A program made the translations under genes and the position numbers. A DNA stretch of 64,000 nt from contig NZ_CP012333.1 in the NCBI RefSeq assembly GCF_001263205.1, forward strand, positions 310,001-374,000, in the 5' to 3' direction. The DNA is from Labilithrix luteola (GTDB taxonomy: Bacteria; Myxococcota_A; Polyangia; Polyangiales; Polyangiaceae). Shown piece after piece: positions 37,185 through 46,089 of the stretch. Every line of letters begins with the position of its first letter. The stretch's first letter is position 1. The notes below the pieces were generated by a model. It made no database searches. It was not told where the DNA came from and saw nothing but the letters and a program-made list of their open reading frames with translations.

Positions 37185-37784
37185 ATGGGCAGCGGCACGC
37201 CATTCAAGAGTCATCCGCCGCCTGAGGGGAGAGGCTCTGTCGCGCCTGGCCCGCTTGGCGCACCTGTCACGTCTATCGCGTCTATCGCGTCTACCGCGTC
37301 TAGCTCGTCGAACGCGCCTGCCCTAGCTGGCCTGACGCCGTTACCGGCTGGCGCCGAGCAGCGACGCATCGCCGAACTGCGAAGCGAGCGCGGATCGCTC
37401 GACATGTTCGCGCCGCCCCACATGTTGGTGACCCGCGCCGTGGGCCACCTCGACACGAGCATGGCCGAAGAGTGGATTCGGCGCTCTCCGCGTCTTTTCA
37501 CGTCCACCCGCCCGATCGCCATCTTCAACGATTGGGACCTCCTCGAATCCTATGACTCGAAGGCGCGCACCATCCTCACGGAGTGGGTCCTCGACCATCG
37601 CACGAAGATCGAAGGCGCGTGGTTCCTCACGGGCTCACGGATGGTTGCGATGGGCGTGGCGGTCGCAGGCGCAGCAACGGCCATCGCGGGCATCACGCTG
37701 AACGCCTCGCTCAATCGTCCCCGCTGGGAGACCTTGTTACGAGAGCGCCTCGCCGAAGGCGACGTGATGCAAACCCGCCCCTAG
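37185..37784 (+). CDS. STAS-like domain hypothetical protein
   Basis: About 199 residues. The ATG at 37185 directly follows GGAGGGGG; a GTG at 37170 is an alternative. The N-terminal ~70 residues are Pro/Ser/Ala-rich with a repeat-encoded SIASIASTAS tract. The C-terminal domain (MLVTRAVGHLDTSMAEEWIR, PIAIFNDWDLLESYDSKART, FLTGSRMVAMGVAVAG) resembles the SpoIIAA/STAS-like proteins of myxobacteria, as does the frameshifted gene at 16361. Function unknown. Confidence 0.6.
   Translation: MGSGTPFKSHPPPEGRGSVAPGPLGAPVTSIASIASTASSSSNAPALAGLTPLPAGAEQRRIAELRSERGSLDMFAPPHMLVTRAVGHLDTSMAEEWIRRSPRLFTSTRPIAIFNDWDLLESYDSKARTILTEWVLDHRTKIEGAWFLTGSRMVAMGVAVAGAATAIAGITLNASLNRPRWETLLRERLAEGDVMQTRP
37270..37305 (+). 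repeat. 9-bp tandem repeat, about four copies
   Basis: CGTCTATCG twice, then CGTCTACCG and CGTCTAGCT in tandem, encoding Ser-Ile-Ala-type triplets in the linker of the STAS-like protein. In-frame, so copy-number change would only alter linker length. Confidence 0.85.
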
Positions 37785-37814
37785 CCGCAATGCCGTTCGG
37801 ATAGGCAAACAATC

Positions 37815-37965
37815 TCACAGGAAGGTCGGAAGACCGGAAGGTTTGATGATTGCCCCGCGCAGGGCGCCGAACCCCGCTTGCTGGGGAACGGAATTGCACC
37901 AACGCCGACGGCGGTGTCACGCGATCTGTCCGCTCTCCGCAAAAAAACTTCCGCCCTTCCTGTGA
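37815..37965. ncRNA. Structured element closed by an 18-bp inverted repeat
   Basis: TCACAGGAAGGTCGGAAG (37815-37832) pairs with CTTCCGCCCTTCCTGTGA (37948-37965) at 17 of 18 positions. The 115-nt interior has further hairpins: GCCC...GGGC, CCCC-GCTTGCT-GGGG, and CACC...GGTG enclosing GCC-GAC-GGC. It lies between the 3' ends of two convergent genes, so it is not a leader for either. It could be an independent small RNA, a 3'-UTR structure or a dispersed repeat. Strand undetermined. Confidence 0.45.
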
Positions 37966-38014
37966 AAAATCTCAGGTCGGATCCATCGGAGTCAGAGGAG
38001 CGCGAGAAATGCAA

Positions 38015-38045
38015 GACGCCCGCTACGGCGAACCGTGCGGGCGTC
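38015..38045 (-). terminator. Terminator of rpsL-rpsG
   Basis: On the minus strand GACGCCCGC pairs with GCGGGCGTC (9 bp), with an inner ACGG-TTCG-CCGT stem, followed by TTGCATTT. It lies ~40 bp after the rpsG stop. It shows that the rpsL-rpsG transcript ends here instead of running on to fusA. Confidence 0.8.
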
Positions 38046-38083
38046 GAGCTATGGATCCGGCGATATCTACCGCCGGAAACCAA

Positions 38084-38554
38084 TCACCAGCGGTAGTGGG
38101 CGAACGCCTTGTTGGCTTCGGCCATCTTGTGCGTGTCGTCCTTCTTCTTCACCGCGTTGCCACGGCCCTGCGCGGCGTCGAAGAACTCGGCGGCGAGGCG
38201 CTCACGCATCGTCTTTTCGCCGCGCTCACGCGCGTACTGGACGAGCCAGCGCATCGCGAGAGCGACGCGGCGCTCCGGACGGACTTCGACCGGAACCTGG
38301 TAGGTCGCACCACCGACGCGGCGGCTCTTGACCTCGAGCTTCGGCTTGACGTTGTCGAGCGCCTTGCGGAAGACCTCGAGCGGGTCCTCCTTGAAGCGCT
38401 CGCCGATCACGTCGAAGGAGCCGTAGAGGATGCCTTCCGCGACAGCCTTCTCTCCGTCGAACATCAGTGTGTTCGTGAACTTGGAGACAAGCTTGTCCTT
38501 GTACTTGGGGTCCGGGATGATTCGGCGCTTCGGGACTTCGCGACGGCGGGGCAT
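38084..38554 (-). CDS. rpsG: 30S ribosomal protein S7
   Basis: 156 residues, full length (MPRRREVPKRRIIPDPKYKD ... VRPERRVALAMRWLVQYARE). Primary 16S rRNA binder of the small-subunit head. 26 bp after rpsL. Not followed by fusA, unlike the usual str operon. Confidence 0.98.
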   Translation of the reverse strand: MPRRREVPKRRIIPDPKYKDKLVSKFTNTLMFDGEKAVAEGILYGSFDVIGERFKEDPLEVFRKALDNVKPKLEVKSRRVGGATYQVPVEVRPERRVALAMRWLVQYARERGEKTMRERLAAEFFDAAQGRGNAVKKKDDTHKMAEANKAFAHYRW

Positions 38555-38580
38555 TTCTCAGATCTCCAGCTCTTTTAGGA

Positions 38581-38979
38581 TCAAGCCTTCGGGCGCTTCA
38601 CGCCGTACTTCGAACGCTTGCGGTTGCGGTTCGCCTTGTTGGTCGACGACGGACCAATGGCGCCCGACGCGTCCAGCGTGCCACGGACGACGTGGTAACG
38701 AACGCCCGGGAGGTCCTTCACACGACCGCCGCGGATGAGGACGACCGAGTGCTCCTGAAGGTTGTGACCCTCGCCCGGGATGTACGACGTGACTTCCATC
38801 TGGTTCGTCAGACGAACACGGCAGACCTTACGAAGGGCCGAGTTCGGCTTCTTCGGCGTGGTCGTGTACACGCGAACGCAGACACCCCGCTTCTGCGGGC
38901 AGCTCTTGAGGGCGGGGGAGGCCGTCTTGACGCGGGCCGCCTCGCGACCGTGATTGATGAGCTGATTGATGGTCGGCAT
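38581..38979 (-). CDS. rpsL: 30S ribosomal protein S12
   Basis: 132 residues; decoding-centre protein. The TTPKKPNSALRKVCRVRLTN and GGRVKDLPGVRYH motifs are intact, with the streptomycin-sensitive Lys residues in place. The C-terminal NKANRNRKRSKYGVKRPKA is slightly extended. First gene of the transcription unit, with a ~120-nt leader. Confidence 0.98.
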   Translation of the reverse strand: MPTINQLINHGREAARVKTASPALKSCPQKRGVCVRVYTTTPKKPNSALRKVCRVRLTNQMEVTSYIPGEGHNLQEHSVVLIRGGRVKDLPGVRYHVVRGTLDASGAIGPSSTNKANRNRKRSKYGVKRPKA

Positions 38980-39111
38980 CGAGGAGAAATCCTGGCGAAA
39001 AGGACTAGTGAACTAGTTACCGTGTTCGAGGGTCAGTTTCCCGGTCCGGGTGTCGGAGCTCTTCGCGTCAAAAACCCGCGAAAAAGACAACTCGGGCCTG
39101 GGGAGGCGCGC

Positions 39112-39139
39112 ACTCTAGTCGCGGCGCTCAATCTGTCAA
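39112..39139 (-). promoter_or_regulatory. Sigma-70 promoter of rpsL-rpsG
   Basis: On the minus strand TTGACA (39134-39139), a 16-bp spacer and TAGAGT (39112-39117), giving a leader of roughly 120 nt before rpsL. The same architecture as the fusA promoter. Confidence 0.75.
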
Positions 39140-39266
39140 GTAGCTGCCTACAAAGTGGGCCCAGAAGGCTTTTTCGTAGGGCAAGTTTCCTGCGTCGATT
39201 GTTTGCAACTTCCGGGAGCGTCAGAGCGCGTAGCGCGAATCGGCAGCGAGAGCGTAACGAAAACGG

Positions 39267-40070
39267 CTAGCGAACCAACGTCCAGAAAACGAGTGCGCCG
39301 ACCGCAATACGGTAGAAGCCGAACGGCGACAAGCCGAACCTCTTCAAGTAGGCGATGAAAGCGGCGATGACCGCCCAGGCCACGAGGAAGGACACGGCGA
39401 GACCGACCACGAGGTTCGCGCCGCCGAGGCCGGCGAGAGCCTCGCGAGACTTCAACATTTCGTAGAGCGTGGCCGCGCCGAGCGTCGGGAGCCCCAGCAA
39501 GAACGAGAACTCGGCGGCGGTGGCCGTGGAGAGGCCGGTCAGCTGCCCAGCCATGATCGTGCACATCGAACGCGAAGAGCCTGGCCACATCGAGATGCAC
39601 TGGCCGAGGCCGATGAGGAAGGCGCGCTTCGGCGTCACGTGCTCGAGGCCGAGATCGCCCTCGTGCCCTCGCTTTTTGCGCACGAACTCGATGGCGATCA
39701 TCACGATGCCGCCCACGATGAGCGCGATGGCCACCGGCGCCGGGCCAAAGAGCAGCGCTTTGATCTTCTTACGTAGCAGGACGCCGAGCACGGCCGTGGG
39801 AAGGAACCCCAGCGCGAGCGCAACGAGGAGCGCAACGCTCTCTTTCTTTCCGGACGTCAGCCCGGTCGCGCGCTCCCAGAGAAGACTGCGGTAGTGCACG
39901 AGCACGGCGAGAATGGCGCCGAGCTGGATGACGACGTCGAACGCGTCGGCGCCCTCGCCTTCGAGCCCCAGCCAGCGGCTGACGAGAATCAGGTGGCCCG
40001 TGGACGAAACCGGGAGGTACTCGGTGAGCCCTTCGACCACGCCCAGAATGGCGGCGATCAGCGGATTCAC
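39267..40070 (-). CDS. uppP: Undecaprenyl-diphosphatase
   Basis: 267 residues, polytopic membrane enzyme that dephosphorylates undecaprenyl pyrophosphate to recycle the lipid carrier; overproduction gives bacitracin resistance. Signature blocks are present: GVVEGLTEYLPVSSTGHLIL at the N-terminus (the E-x3-E motif and Ser) and MWPGSSRSMCTIMAGQL (PGxSRS). About eight helices, the usual length. Transcribed away from the upstream Gly-rich gene. Confidence 0.95.
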   Translation of the reverse strand: MNPLIAAILGVVEGLTEYLPVSSTGHLILVSRWLGLEGEGADAFDVVIQLGAILAVLVHYRSLLWERATGLTSGKKESVALLVALALGFLPTAVLGVLLRKKIKALLFGPAPVAIALIVGGIVMIAIEFVRKKRGHEGDLGLEHVTPKRAFLIGLGQCISMWPGSSRSMCTIMAGQLTGLSTATAAEFSFLLGLPTLGAATLYEMLKSREALAGLGGANLVVGLAVSFLVAWAVIAAFIAYLKRFGLSPFGFYRIAVGALVFWTLVR

Positions 40071-40138
40071 GAGAGCCCTCGAGCGCGAAGCGAAACCATG
40101 CGACGCGCTCTACATAACAGTTGCGAGGAGCCCCCGCT

Positions 40139-41452
40139 TCAGAACGTGGACGTCGTGAGCTCGCCCGCGATGTTTCCCGCGTTCGAGACGTTGCCACGTG
40201 CTCGAAGCACGATGCGGCCCATGGCGCCGCCGCCTCCACCGCCCCCGCCCGACACGCCAATCGTCGGCGGGTTGCCGACGTTGCCACCGTTGCCACCGCC
40301 CGTTTGCGAACCGAGGCCACCGAAGGCGACGGCCGACGGCCCGAGCTTCCCGTCGTCGCCGTCGTAACCGTCGAGCAGGTCGCCGCCGCCCGCACCGCCG
40401 CCTCCTCCCGTGGCGCCGAGCGACGTGCTGCTCGGGAGCGTGATCGATCCCACCGACTCGAGCACGATGGTGCCGCCTGCCCCGCCACCGCCTCCACCCT
40501 TGCTCTTCGAGCATCCGCCGAGAGCTCCGCCGCCGTGGACATCGATGCTCGCGGGGAAACCGAACGTGATGGCCCCCATCGCAGAAATCTGGATGGCTCC
40601 GCCGCCCGCACCGCCGCTTCCCTGCCCCTTGCACTGGTTCTTGTCGAACCCTCCACCGTTTCCGCCGCCCGCGCCGCCCACGAGTGCGTTCGCGGCGTTC
40701 GCCGAAGCTCCTCCGGTTCCTCCGGCAGACATCAGCCGAGTCGATCCTGCCGCGCCAGTCGTGGCGTGCCCCGCGCCACCGCCGCCCGAGCCCGAATCTC
40801 CGCTCGCCAGCCCATCGGCGCCTTTGCCCGTCCCACTGCTCGGAACAGCTCCGCCGGGCCCCGGCGTGGCCCCTTCCGCGTAGGCGGCGATCGAGCCGCT
40901 CATCGTCACCGCGTTGCTCGCGACGATGGCGAGGGCGCGTTTGCCTTTCACTTGGAGCGTGCCGCTGATGTCGACCGTGTGCAGCGACCAGACGGCAATG
41001 TCACCGTCGGCGACGAGGTTCGGACTCGTCACGCCATCGACCGTCAGGTTCGTGGTATCGACGACCACCTTGGCGACGAACGCAACCGACAGATCGGGCC
41101 CGTCGAGGCGGTACGACGTCGGCCCGATGTTCGAAGGCGAGAACGGCACGCCGGCGTCGGGCCGTTGACCTTCGGCGTCGACGCCCGGAGAACCGTCGCC
41201 CGGGTTCCCTCCGTCGTCGGTAGAGGGGGCATCCACGTGCGAGCCGCCCTTGCCGGGCAAGTTCGCGCCGCCATCCTCTCCGAACGGATCGGAATCGCCA
41301 TGGGCGCCGCGCTCCCCGACGGCGTCGAGACCGCACCCAAGGGCCAGGGCCCCGACGGAGACCGCTGGGACCGCCAGCGCCGCGAGCAGCCTCCCCCACG
41401 AGCTCGAGCGCACCCGAGCCCCCCCGTTCGCGACCACCGAAGTGCGACGCAC
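40139..41452 (-). CDS. Gly-rich lipoprotein
   Basis: Up to 437 residues. Signal region ends VGALALGCG; the following ~70 residues are Gly/Asp-rich. A beta-solenoid-like segment (LTVDGVTSPNLVADGDIAVW, DISGTLQVKGKRALAIVASN) is interspersed with long Gly/Ala/Ser tracts (GGGGGGGGAMGRIVLRA). Typical of large myxobacterial surface lipoproteins of unknown function. Only 16 bp separate this start from the divergent SpoU gene, so the true start may be the GTG at 41437. Confidence 0.72.
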   Translation of the reverse strand: MRRTSVVANGGARVRSSSWGRLLAALAVPAVSVGALALGCGLDAVGERGAHGDSDPFGEDGGANLPGKGGSHVDAPSTDDGGNPGDGSPGVDAEGQRPDAGVPFSPSNIGPTSYRLDGPDLSVAFVAKVVVDTTNLTVDGVTSPNLVADGDIAVWSLHTVDISGTLQVKGKRALAIVASNAVTMSGSIAAYAEGATPGPGGAVPSSGTGKGADGLASGDSGSGGGGAGHATTGAAGSTRLMSAGGTGGASANAANALVGGAGGGNGGGFDKNQCKGQGSGGAGGGAIQISAMGAITFGFPASIDVHGGGALGGCSKSKGGGGGGAGGTIVLESVGSITLPSSTSLGATGGGGGAGGGDLLDGYDGDDGKLGPSAVAFGGLGSQTGGGNGGNVGNPPTIGVSGGGGGGGGAMGRIVLRARGNVSNAGNIAGELTTSTF

Positions 41453-41468
41453 GGACTAACGTTAACAC

Positions 41469-41987
41469 ATGGCTCTGTTTCCGCCGCTCGATATGAACCC
41501 CGAGGACGTGCGCGCGGCCCTCGCGCCCCTTCGCAACGATTTTTCCGTGGCGGTCTACACGGCCGAGAACGCCTTCGCCGTCGGGGCAATCATCCGCGTG
41601 GCCCACAGTTTTCTGGCCCGCGAGATCATCCTCATCGGCAGCAGCCCGCACTACGAGAAGGCATCGATGGGAATGGAAAAATACGAGACCATCACGCGCG
41701 TGCAGGACGACGACGCGTTCCTCCAGCACGTGGCGGGGCGCCCCGTTTGGGCGCTCGAGAAGGATCGTGCCCGCGCGAGCCTGTATGGGATCACCGCTTT
41801 TCCCAAGAACGTGGTGCTGCTCTTCGGAAGCGAACGATTCGGCATTCCGGCGCCCATGCTCGAGCGTGCCGATGAGGTTCTCGGGATTCCGATCTACGGC
41901 GTGAACCATTCCCTCCCGCTCGCCGTTGCCTCTGGAATCGTCATGAGCGAGTGGGCGCGACGGCACTACGTCGACAAGACCTTCTGA
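41469..41987 (+). CDS. SpoU/TrmH-family RNA 2'-O-methyltransferase
   Basis: 172 residues, a minimal SPOUT domain. Motif 1 NAFAVGAIIRVAHSF, motif 2 VVLLFGSERFGIPAPML and motif 3 IYGVNHSLPLAVASGIVMSE form the trefoil-knot SAM site. It methylates a ribose in tRNA or rRNA. Motif 1 has Ala where NxGA-type enzymes have Asn-Ile, so the exact target cannot be assigned. The start codon follows TAACGTTAACAC directly. Confidence 0.88.
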   Translation: MALFPPLDMNPEDVRAALAPLRNDFSVAVYTAENAFAVGAIIRVAHSFLAREIILIGSSPHYEKASMGMEKYETITRVQDDDAFLQHVAGRPVWALEKDRARASLYGITAFPKNVVLLFGSERFGIPAPMLERADEVLGIPIYGVNHSLPLAVASGIVMSEWARRHYVDKTF

Positions 41988-41993
41988 GCTCGC

Positions 41994-42024
41994 GCCTTCC
42001 GCCTTTCGCCTTTCGCCTTTCGCC
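41994..42024 (+). repeat. 7-bp tandem repeat, about four copies
   Basis: GCCTTCC followed by three GCCTTTC units, directly after the methyltransferase stop. A simple-sequence tract, possibly slippage-prone; no function assigned. Confidence 0.8.
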
Positions 42025-42099
42025 TCGGAACGGCCGATGCAACCTCGCCCGGATGGGAAGACCTGCAGCGTTCCACTCATCCGTCAGCGAGGTGCGGCC

Positions 42100-43062
42100 A
42101 TGGGAGAAATGACGAAAGCGGTGCATGAAGATGCTTGGCCGAGCTTGCCTCTCGCGGCGTGGCGCGACACGCGGGACACGTTGCACCTATGGGCACAGAT
42201 GATCGGCAAGATTCGTCTCGGCCTCTGCCCGATGGTCAATCACTGGTGGAACGTCCCGCTCTACGTGAACGGGCGCGGTCTCACGACGTCGACGATCCCC
42301 TACGAGGACCGCTCGCTCGAGATTCATTTCGACTTCCTCCAGCACGAGCTCGTCATCGAGACGTGCGACGGAGATCGGCGGACGGTCGCCCTCGAGCCGC
42401 GCACGGTGAAGAGCTTCTACGAGGAGCTCATGGGCAAGCTCCACGACATCGGCATCGACGTCCACATCCGCACGATGCCGGTCGAGATCCCCAACGCGAT
42501 TCCCTTCGATCAGGACGAGCTCCACAAGTCCTACGATGCCGACTACGCCCATCGCTTCTGGCTCACGCTGGTCTCCGTCGATCGCGTGCTGCAGCAGTTC
42601 CGTGGCGGCTTCGTCGGCAAAGCGAGCCCCGTGCATTTCTTCTGGGGGAGCTTCGACCTCGTGGCCACGCGCTTCTCGGGGAGACGCGCGCCGCCCCACG
42701 GCGCCGTGCCGAACACGCCGCTCTCGGTCGTGCAGGAAGCCTATTCGCACGAGCAAGAGAGCTGCGGATTCTGGACGGGCGGAGGCGGCTACGACGACGC
42801 CGCGTTCTTCTCGTACATCTATCCGGAGCCCGAGGGCTACGCGAAGGCCAAGGTGCCTGCGCCGGGGTTCTTCAGCGAGACGATGCGCGAGTTTCTCTTG
42901 CCCTACGAGAACGTGCGCACCTCACCCGATCCGGCAGGCATGATCCTGTCGTTCGCGCAGGCCACGTACGACGCGGCTGCCGATCTGGCGCACTGGAACC
43001 GTACCGCGCTCGAACGTTCGGCGCGGCCGATGCCGCACGAATACCGTACGGCCGGGCCCTGA
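42100..43062 (+). CDS. DUF5996-family protein
   Basis: 320 residues from the ATG at 42100; the ATG three codons later is also possible. Features of DUF5996 are clear: AWRDTRDTLHLWAQMIGKIR and WNVPLYVNGRGLTTSTIPY near the start, FRGGFVGKASPVHFFWGSFD in the middle, and FWTGGGGYDDAAFFSYIYPE near the end. Soluble, function unknown. Convergent with the protease gene. Confidence 0.85.
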   Translation: MGEMTKAVHEDAWPSLPLAAWRDTRDTLHLWAQMIGKIRLGLCPMVNHWWNVPLYVNGRGLTTSTIPYEDRSLEIHFDFLQHELVIETCDGDRRTVALEPRTVKSFYEELMGKLHDIGIDVHIRTMPVEIPNAIPFDQDELHKSYDADYAHRFWLTLVSVDRVLQQFRGGFVGKASPVHFFWGSFDLVATRFSGRRAPPHGAVPNTPLSVVQEAYSHEQESCGFWTGGGGYDDAAFFSYIYPEPEGYAKAKVPAPGFFSETMREFLLPYENVRTSPDPAGMILSFAQATYDAAADLAHWNRTALERSARPMPHEYRTAGP

Positions 43063-43094
43063 TCCGACGAGCTCGTGCGAGCGTGACGTGACGT

Positions 43095-44213
43095 TCAGCG
43101 ACGCGAGCGGCGGCGGCCGAACACGAGGGCCGCCGCAGCGAGCGCCACGAAGGCAGAACCCGCGGAGGTGGTGCGGCCCGGAGCGGACGAGCAACCCGAC
43201 GTGGTGGTGGTGACGGTCGTGGTGGGCGCCGTCTTCGGCGTGTCGCCCGGAGCGGCCGTGCAACCGTCACCCTCGCAAGGCGCGTCGGTCGCCGGATCGG
43301 CCGACGCCGGCTGCGTCCACGACGGCGGGTCGTAGCCACCTTTGTCGGCAGCGGCGATGGCCGCATTGATGATCAGGTCGGCGTGCGCGTCGGTACGCGA
43401 GTAAATCGCCGCAAGGCAGGTCGTGCTGGTCTGGGGTCCACGCGACAGGGCGCCGAGGACGTAGGGCGAGCCCGCGCTGAACGAGGCCTGGTCGAACGCG
43501 CCGCTGCCGGAGTCTCCCGAGCACACGTAGCCCTCGGTGACGAACTCCGCGGTGCTATCGGCCATCTGCTGGTACTGGCCCTTGCACTCGTTCGTCGTCG
43601 AGCCGGGCACGCAGACGATCTTGATGTCTTCGCGGATACGACGGATGCCCGAGTCCTCCGACGACGGGCTGGTGATGCCGTAGCCGATGGCGGTGATGTT
43701 CGGGCTGATCTTCGTGGTGTCCGTCATCTGGAACTGGACGACCGGTGTGGCGGGCGTCGCGTCCGACGCAGGCACGTTGTCGGCCAGCGTGACGACGGCG
43801 ATGTCGTTTCCGCAGAACGCCTTGTCCGTCGGCGTTGCAATTGCGGTGACCTGGTAGAATTTCTTCGCGCGGAAGATGTTGGCTTCCGTGGTGACGATGA
43901 GCTCCGACGGCGAGACGTTGTTCGCGAACTTGTCGGCGCATGTGACCGCCTCGTCGGCGGCCGGCGGGACGACGCAGTGCCGCGCCGTCAGGACGAGGTT
44001 CGGAGCGATGAGCGTGCCGGAACACACGGCACCTCTCTTGCTCGCGATGCCGACGGCAAACGTGTCCGTGGTGTTGGTGTCGACCGCACCACCCTGGACC
44101 GCGCTCTTCTGACTACCGACAGCTTCCCCCGGCGTATCACCTGCGCCGCCACACGCGACGAAGACGGAAGACGACAGCAACACGACCGCGTGGAGAAGAG
44201 TGGTGTTCCGCAT
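43095..44213 (-). CDS. Trypsin-like serine protease with MYXO-CTERM tail
   Basis: 372 residues from the ATG at 44213. Signal peptide ends SSSVFVACGG. S1 protease catalytic triad: His in LTARHCV, Asp in NDIAVVTLAD, Ser in GDSGSGAF. The C-terminus has a Pro/Thr linker, then GCSS, a hydrophobic helix (AFVALAAAALVFG) and RRRSRR, the MYXO-CTERM surface-sorting architecture. Expected to be secreted and anchored on the cell surface. Confidence 0.88.
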   Translation of the reverse strand: MRNTTLLHAVVLLSSSVFVACGGAGDTPGEAVGSQKSAVQGGAVDTNTTDTFAVGIASKRGAVCSGTLIAPNLVLTARHCVVPPAADEAVTCADKFANNVSPSELIVTTEANIFRAKKFYQVTAIATPTDKAFCGNDIAVVTLADNVPASDATPATPVVQFQMTDTTKISPNITAIGYGITSPSSEDSGIRRIREDIKIVCVPGSTTNECKGQYQQMADSTAEFVTEGYVCSGDSGSGAFDQASFSAGSPYVLGALSRGPQTSTTCLAAIYSRTDAHADLIINAAIAAADKGGYDPPSWTQPASADPATDAPCEGDGCTAAPGDTPKTAPTTTVTTTTSGCSSAPGRTTSAGSAFVALAAAALVFGRRRSRR

Positions 44214-44537
44214 GTTTGGTGCCGCCATGTGCAGGTTATGTGCCGCTCGCGCTAACGATGACCCCACGAAGCACGAACCACTGTCACGAACCGTGTCGCA
44301 CCCGTGCGCGACCTCGGATTTTCTCGTGCGTTCTTTGACGACCGCGATTGTGTTCGAACGTTAACGAACCGCGAACGACCGCACCAATGACCGTGAACGT
44401 GAAGGAAAGCATCGTCCGGACCGTGCGTGGACCAGCGACGAGGGCGTCAGAGTCTTATCGGCCCCCCTCCGGCGCGCTCATCTCGAACACGTCTCCTCAC
44501 CGGCCGCGCTCGATCGAAAGGCGCTACCCTCCCGGTC
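44214..44537. other. Divergent intergenic region
   Basis: No gene seen in the 324 bp between the protease and DUF362 gene starts. It contains a dyad, GTTCG...CGAAC, around AACGTTAA at 44352-44369 that could be an operator, and otherwise unremarkable sequence. Confidence 0.5.
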
Positions 44538-46088
44538 ATGACCGCTCGGGGATCCCACGCTCATCCGGCACGTGACGCCAAGGTTCTGCTCGTCCATTGC
44601 GACGCGTACGACGCTGCGAAGATCCGAGCCATCGTGCGATCGGCCATGGAGGAGCTCGGCTTGCGCCCGCGCGGCAAGACGCTGGTGAAGCCCAACCTCG
44701 TCGCTGCCGGCGAGCTCTTCACACATGCCTACACGCGCCCCGAGATCGTCGAAGGCGTCCTCGGTGCTCTTCGCGATCGCGACGAGGGGATGACCGAGCT
44801 CGCGGTCGGCGAGCGTTGCGGCATCACGATTCCCACGCGCTTCATCTACGAAGAAGCGGGCTACAACCCGGTCTTCGAGCGCACGGGCGCGAAGCGTTAC
44901 TGCTTCGACGAAGTCCCTCAGGTCGAGATCCGCCTCACGCACGAGGGGCGGCTGCGCGACTACATCTTCACGCCGGAGCCCGTGGCGAATGCGGACTTCT
45001 TCGTGAACTGTCCGAAGTTCAAGGCCCACCCTTGGACGACCGTCACGTTCTCGATGAAGAATTACATCGGCATCCAAGACGACCGCCATCGTCTCATCGA
45101 TCATGACCACGCGCTGAATCGCAAGGTCGCCGATCTCCAGTACGTGATTCAGCCCCAGCTCGTCGTCATCGACGCGATCATCGCCGGTGAGGGGCGCATG
45201 CTCACGCCGATCCCGAGGAACATGAACCTCCTCGTCATCGGCAACAACCAGGTCGCGATCGACGCCGTCAGCTGCGCGATCGTCGGCCTCGATGCGCGCG
45301 ACGTCGAACACATCCGCCTTGCTTGGGAGCGCGGCTTCGGCCCCATCGATCTCGAGGCCATCACGATCGGCGGCAACGTCTCGCTCGATGAAGCGAAGGC
45401 GCGCGCCACAGGCTTCCAGATCGGCCTCGTTCGCGTCGAGAAGTACTTCGAAGGCACGAACATCCACGCCTACGCGGGAAAGCCTCCTTCGCACGAGAAG
45501 GGCGGCGACGACTATTGCTGGGGCGGCTGTCCGGGCGTCATCGAAGAGGTCATCGAGGTCCTGCGTCTCTACGACGAACACTGCGACGCGAAGCTTCCCA
45601 AGATCCACCTCGTCTTCGGCGACTACAAAGGACCGCTCGACATCTCGTATGGCGAGAAGGTCATCTTCATCGGCGACTGCGTCCAGTGGGAGGGCAACCT
45701 CGGCGGCGAGCTCGTGCAGATCAAGAGCACGTACAAGGATCGCTCGACGCTCGACCCCTACGAGGCCGAGCACAAGGACGTCTACGCGCGCATGCTGCGC
45801 ATGGCGAACAAACTCCGCGAGCTGAAGTCCAGGCCCTATATTCGCCTCGAAGGTTGCCCCGTCAGCATCGGCGAGCTCGTGCTGCTCCTCGCCGAGCTCG
45901 GAGGCATCCAGAATCCGTACTTCGACAAGCGCCAGATCGTCGGGTTCAACCGCGCGTACCTCGCGTGGCGCGGAACCGAGGCCTGGAAACGCCTGCGTGG
46001 TGAGCCCTACCAAGTCCACGGCGAGCACCCGCGCGGAGAAGCTCGCCCCCGACTTGCCGACGAAGTACGCGGTGACGCGGAGGAGTGA
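44538..46088 (+). CDS. DUF362-domain protein
   Basis: 516 residues from the ATG at 44538. DUF362 signatures are KTLVKPNLVAAGE, NADFFVNCPKFKAHPWTTVT, SMKNYIGIQDDRH and NQVAIDAVSCAIVGLD. A C-terminal extension has DDYCWGGCPGVIEEVIEVLR and further conserved-looking sequence, longer than the usual domain. DUF362 proteins are often linked to iron-sulfur or cofactor chemistry, but no ferredoxin CxxCxxC cluster is visible here. Followed two bases later by the DUF2064 gene. Confidence 0.82.
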   Translation: MTARGSHAHPARDAKVLLVHCDAYDAAKIRAIVRSAMEELGLRPRGKTLVKPNLVAAGELFTHAYTRPEIVEGVLGALRDRDEGMTELAVGERCGITIPTRFIYEEAGYNPVFERTGAKRYCFDEVPQVEIRLTHEGRLRDYIFTPEPVANADFFVNCPKFKAHPWTTVTFSMKNYIGIQDDRHRLIDHDHALNRKVADLQYVIQPQLVVIDAIIAGEGRMLTPIPRNMNLLVIGNNQVAIDAVSCAIVGLDARDVEHIRLAWERGFGPIDLEAITIGGNVSLDEAKARATGFQIGLVRVEKYFEGTNIHAYAGKPPSHEKGGDDYCWGGCPGVIEEVIEVLRLYDEHCDAKLPKIHLVFGDYKGPLDISYGEKVIFIGDCVQWEGNLGGELVQIKSTYKDRSTLDPYEAEHKDVYARMLRMANKLRELKSRPYIRLEGCPVSIGELVLLLAELGGIQNPYFDKRQIVGFNRAYLAWRGTEAWKRLRGEPYQVHGEHPRGEARPRLADEVRGDAEE

Positions 46089-46089
46089 C

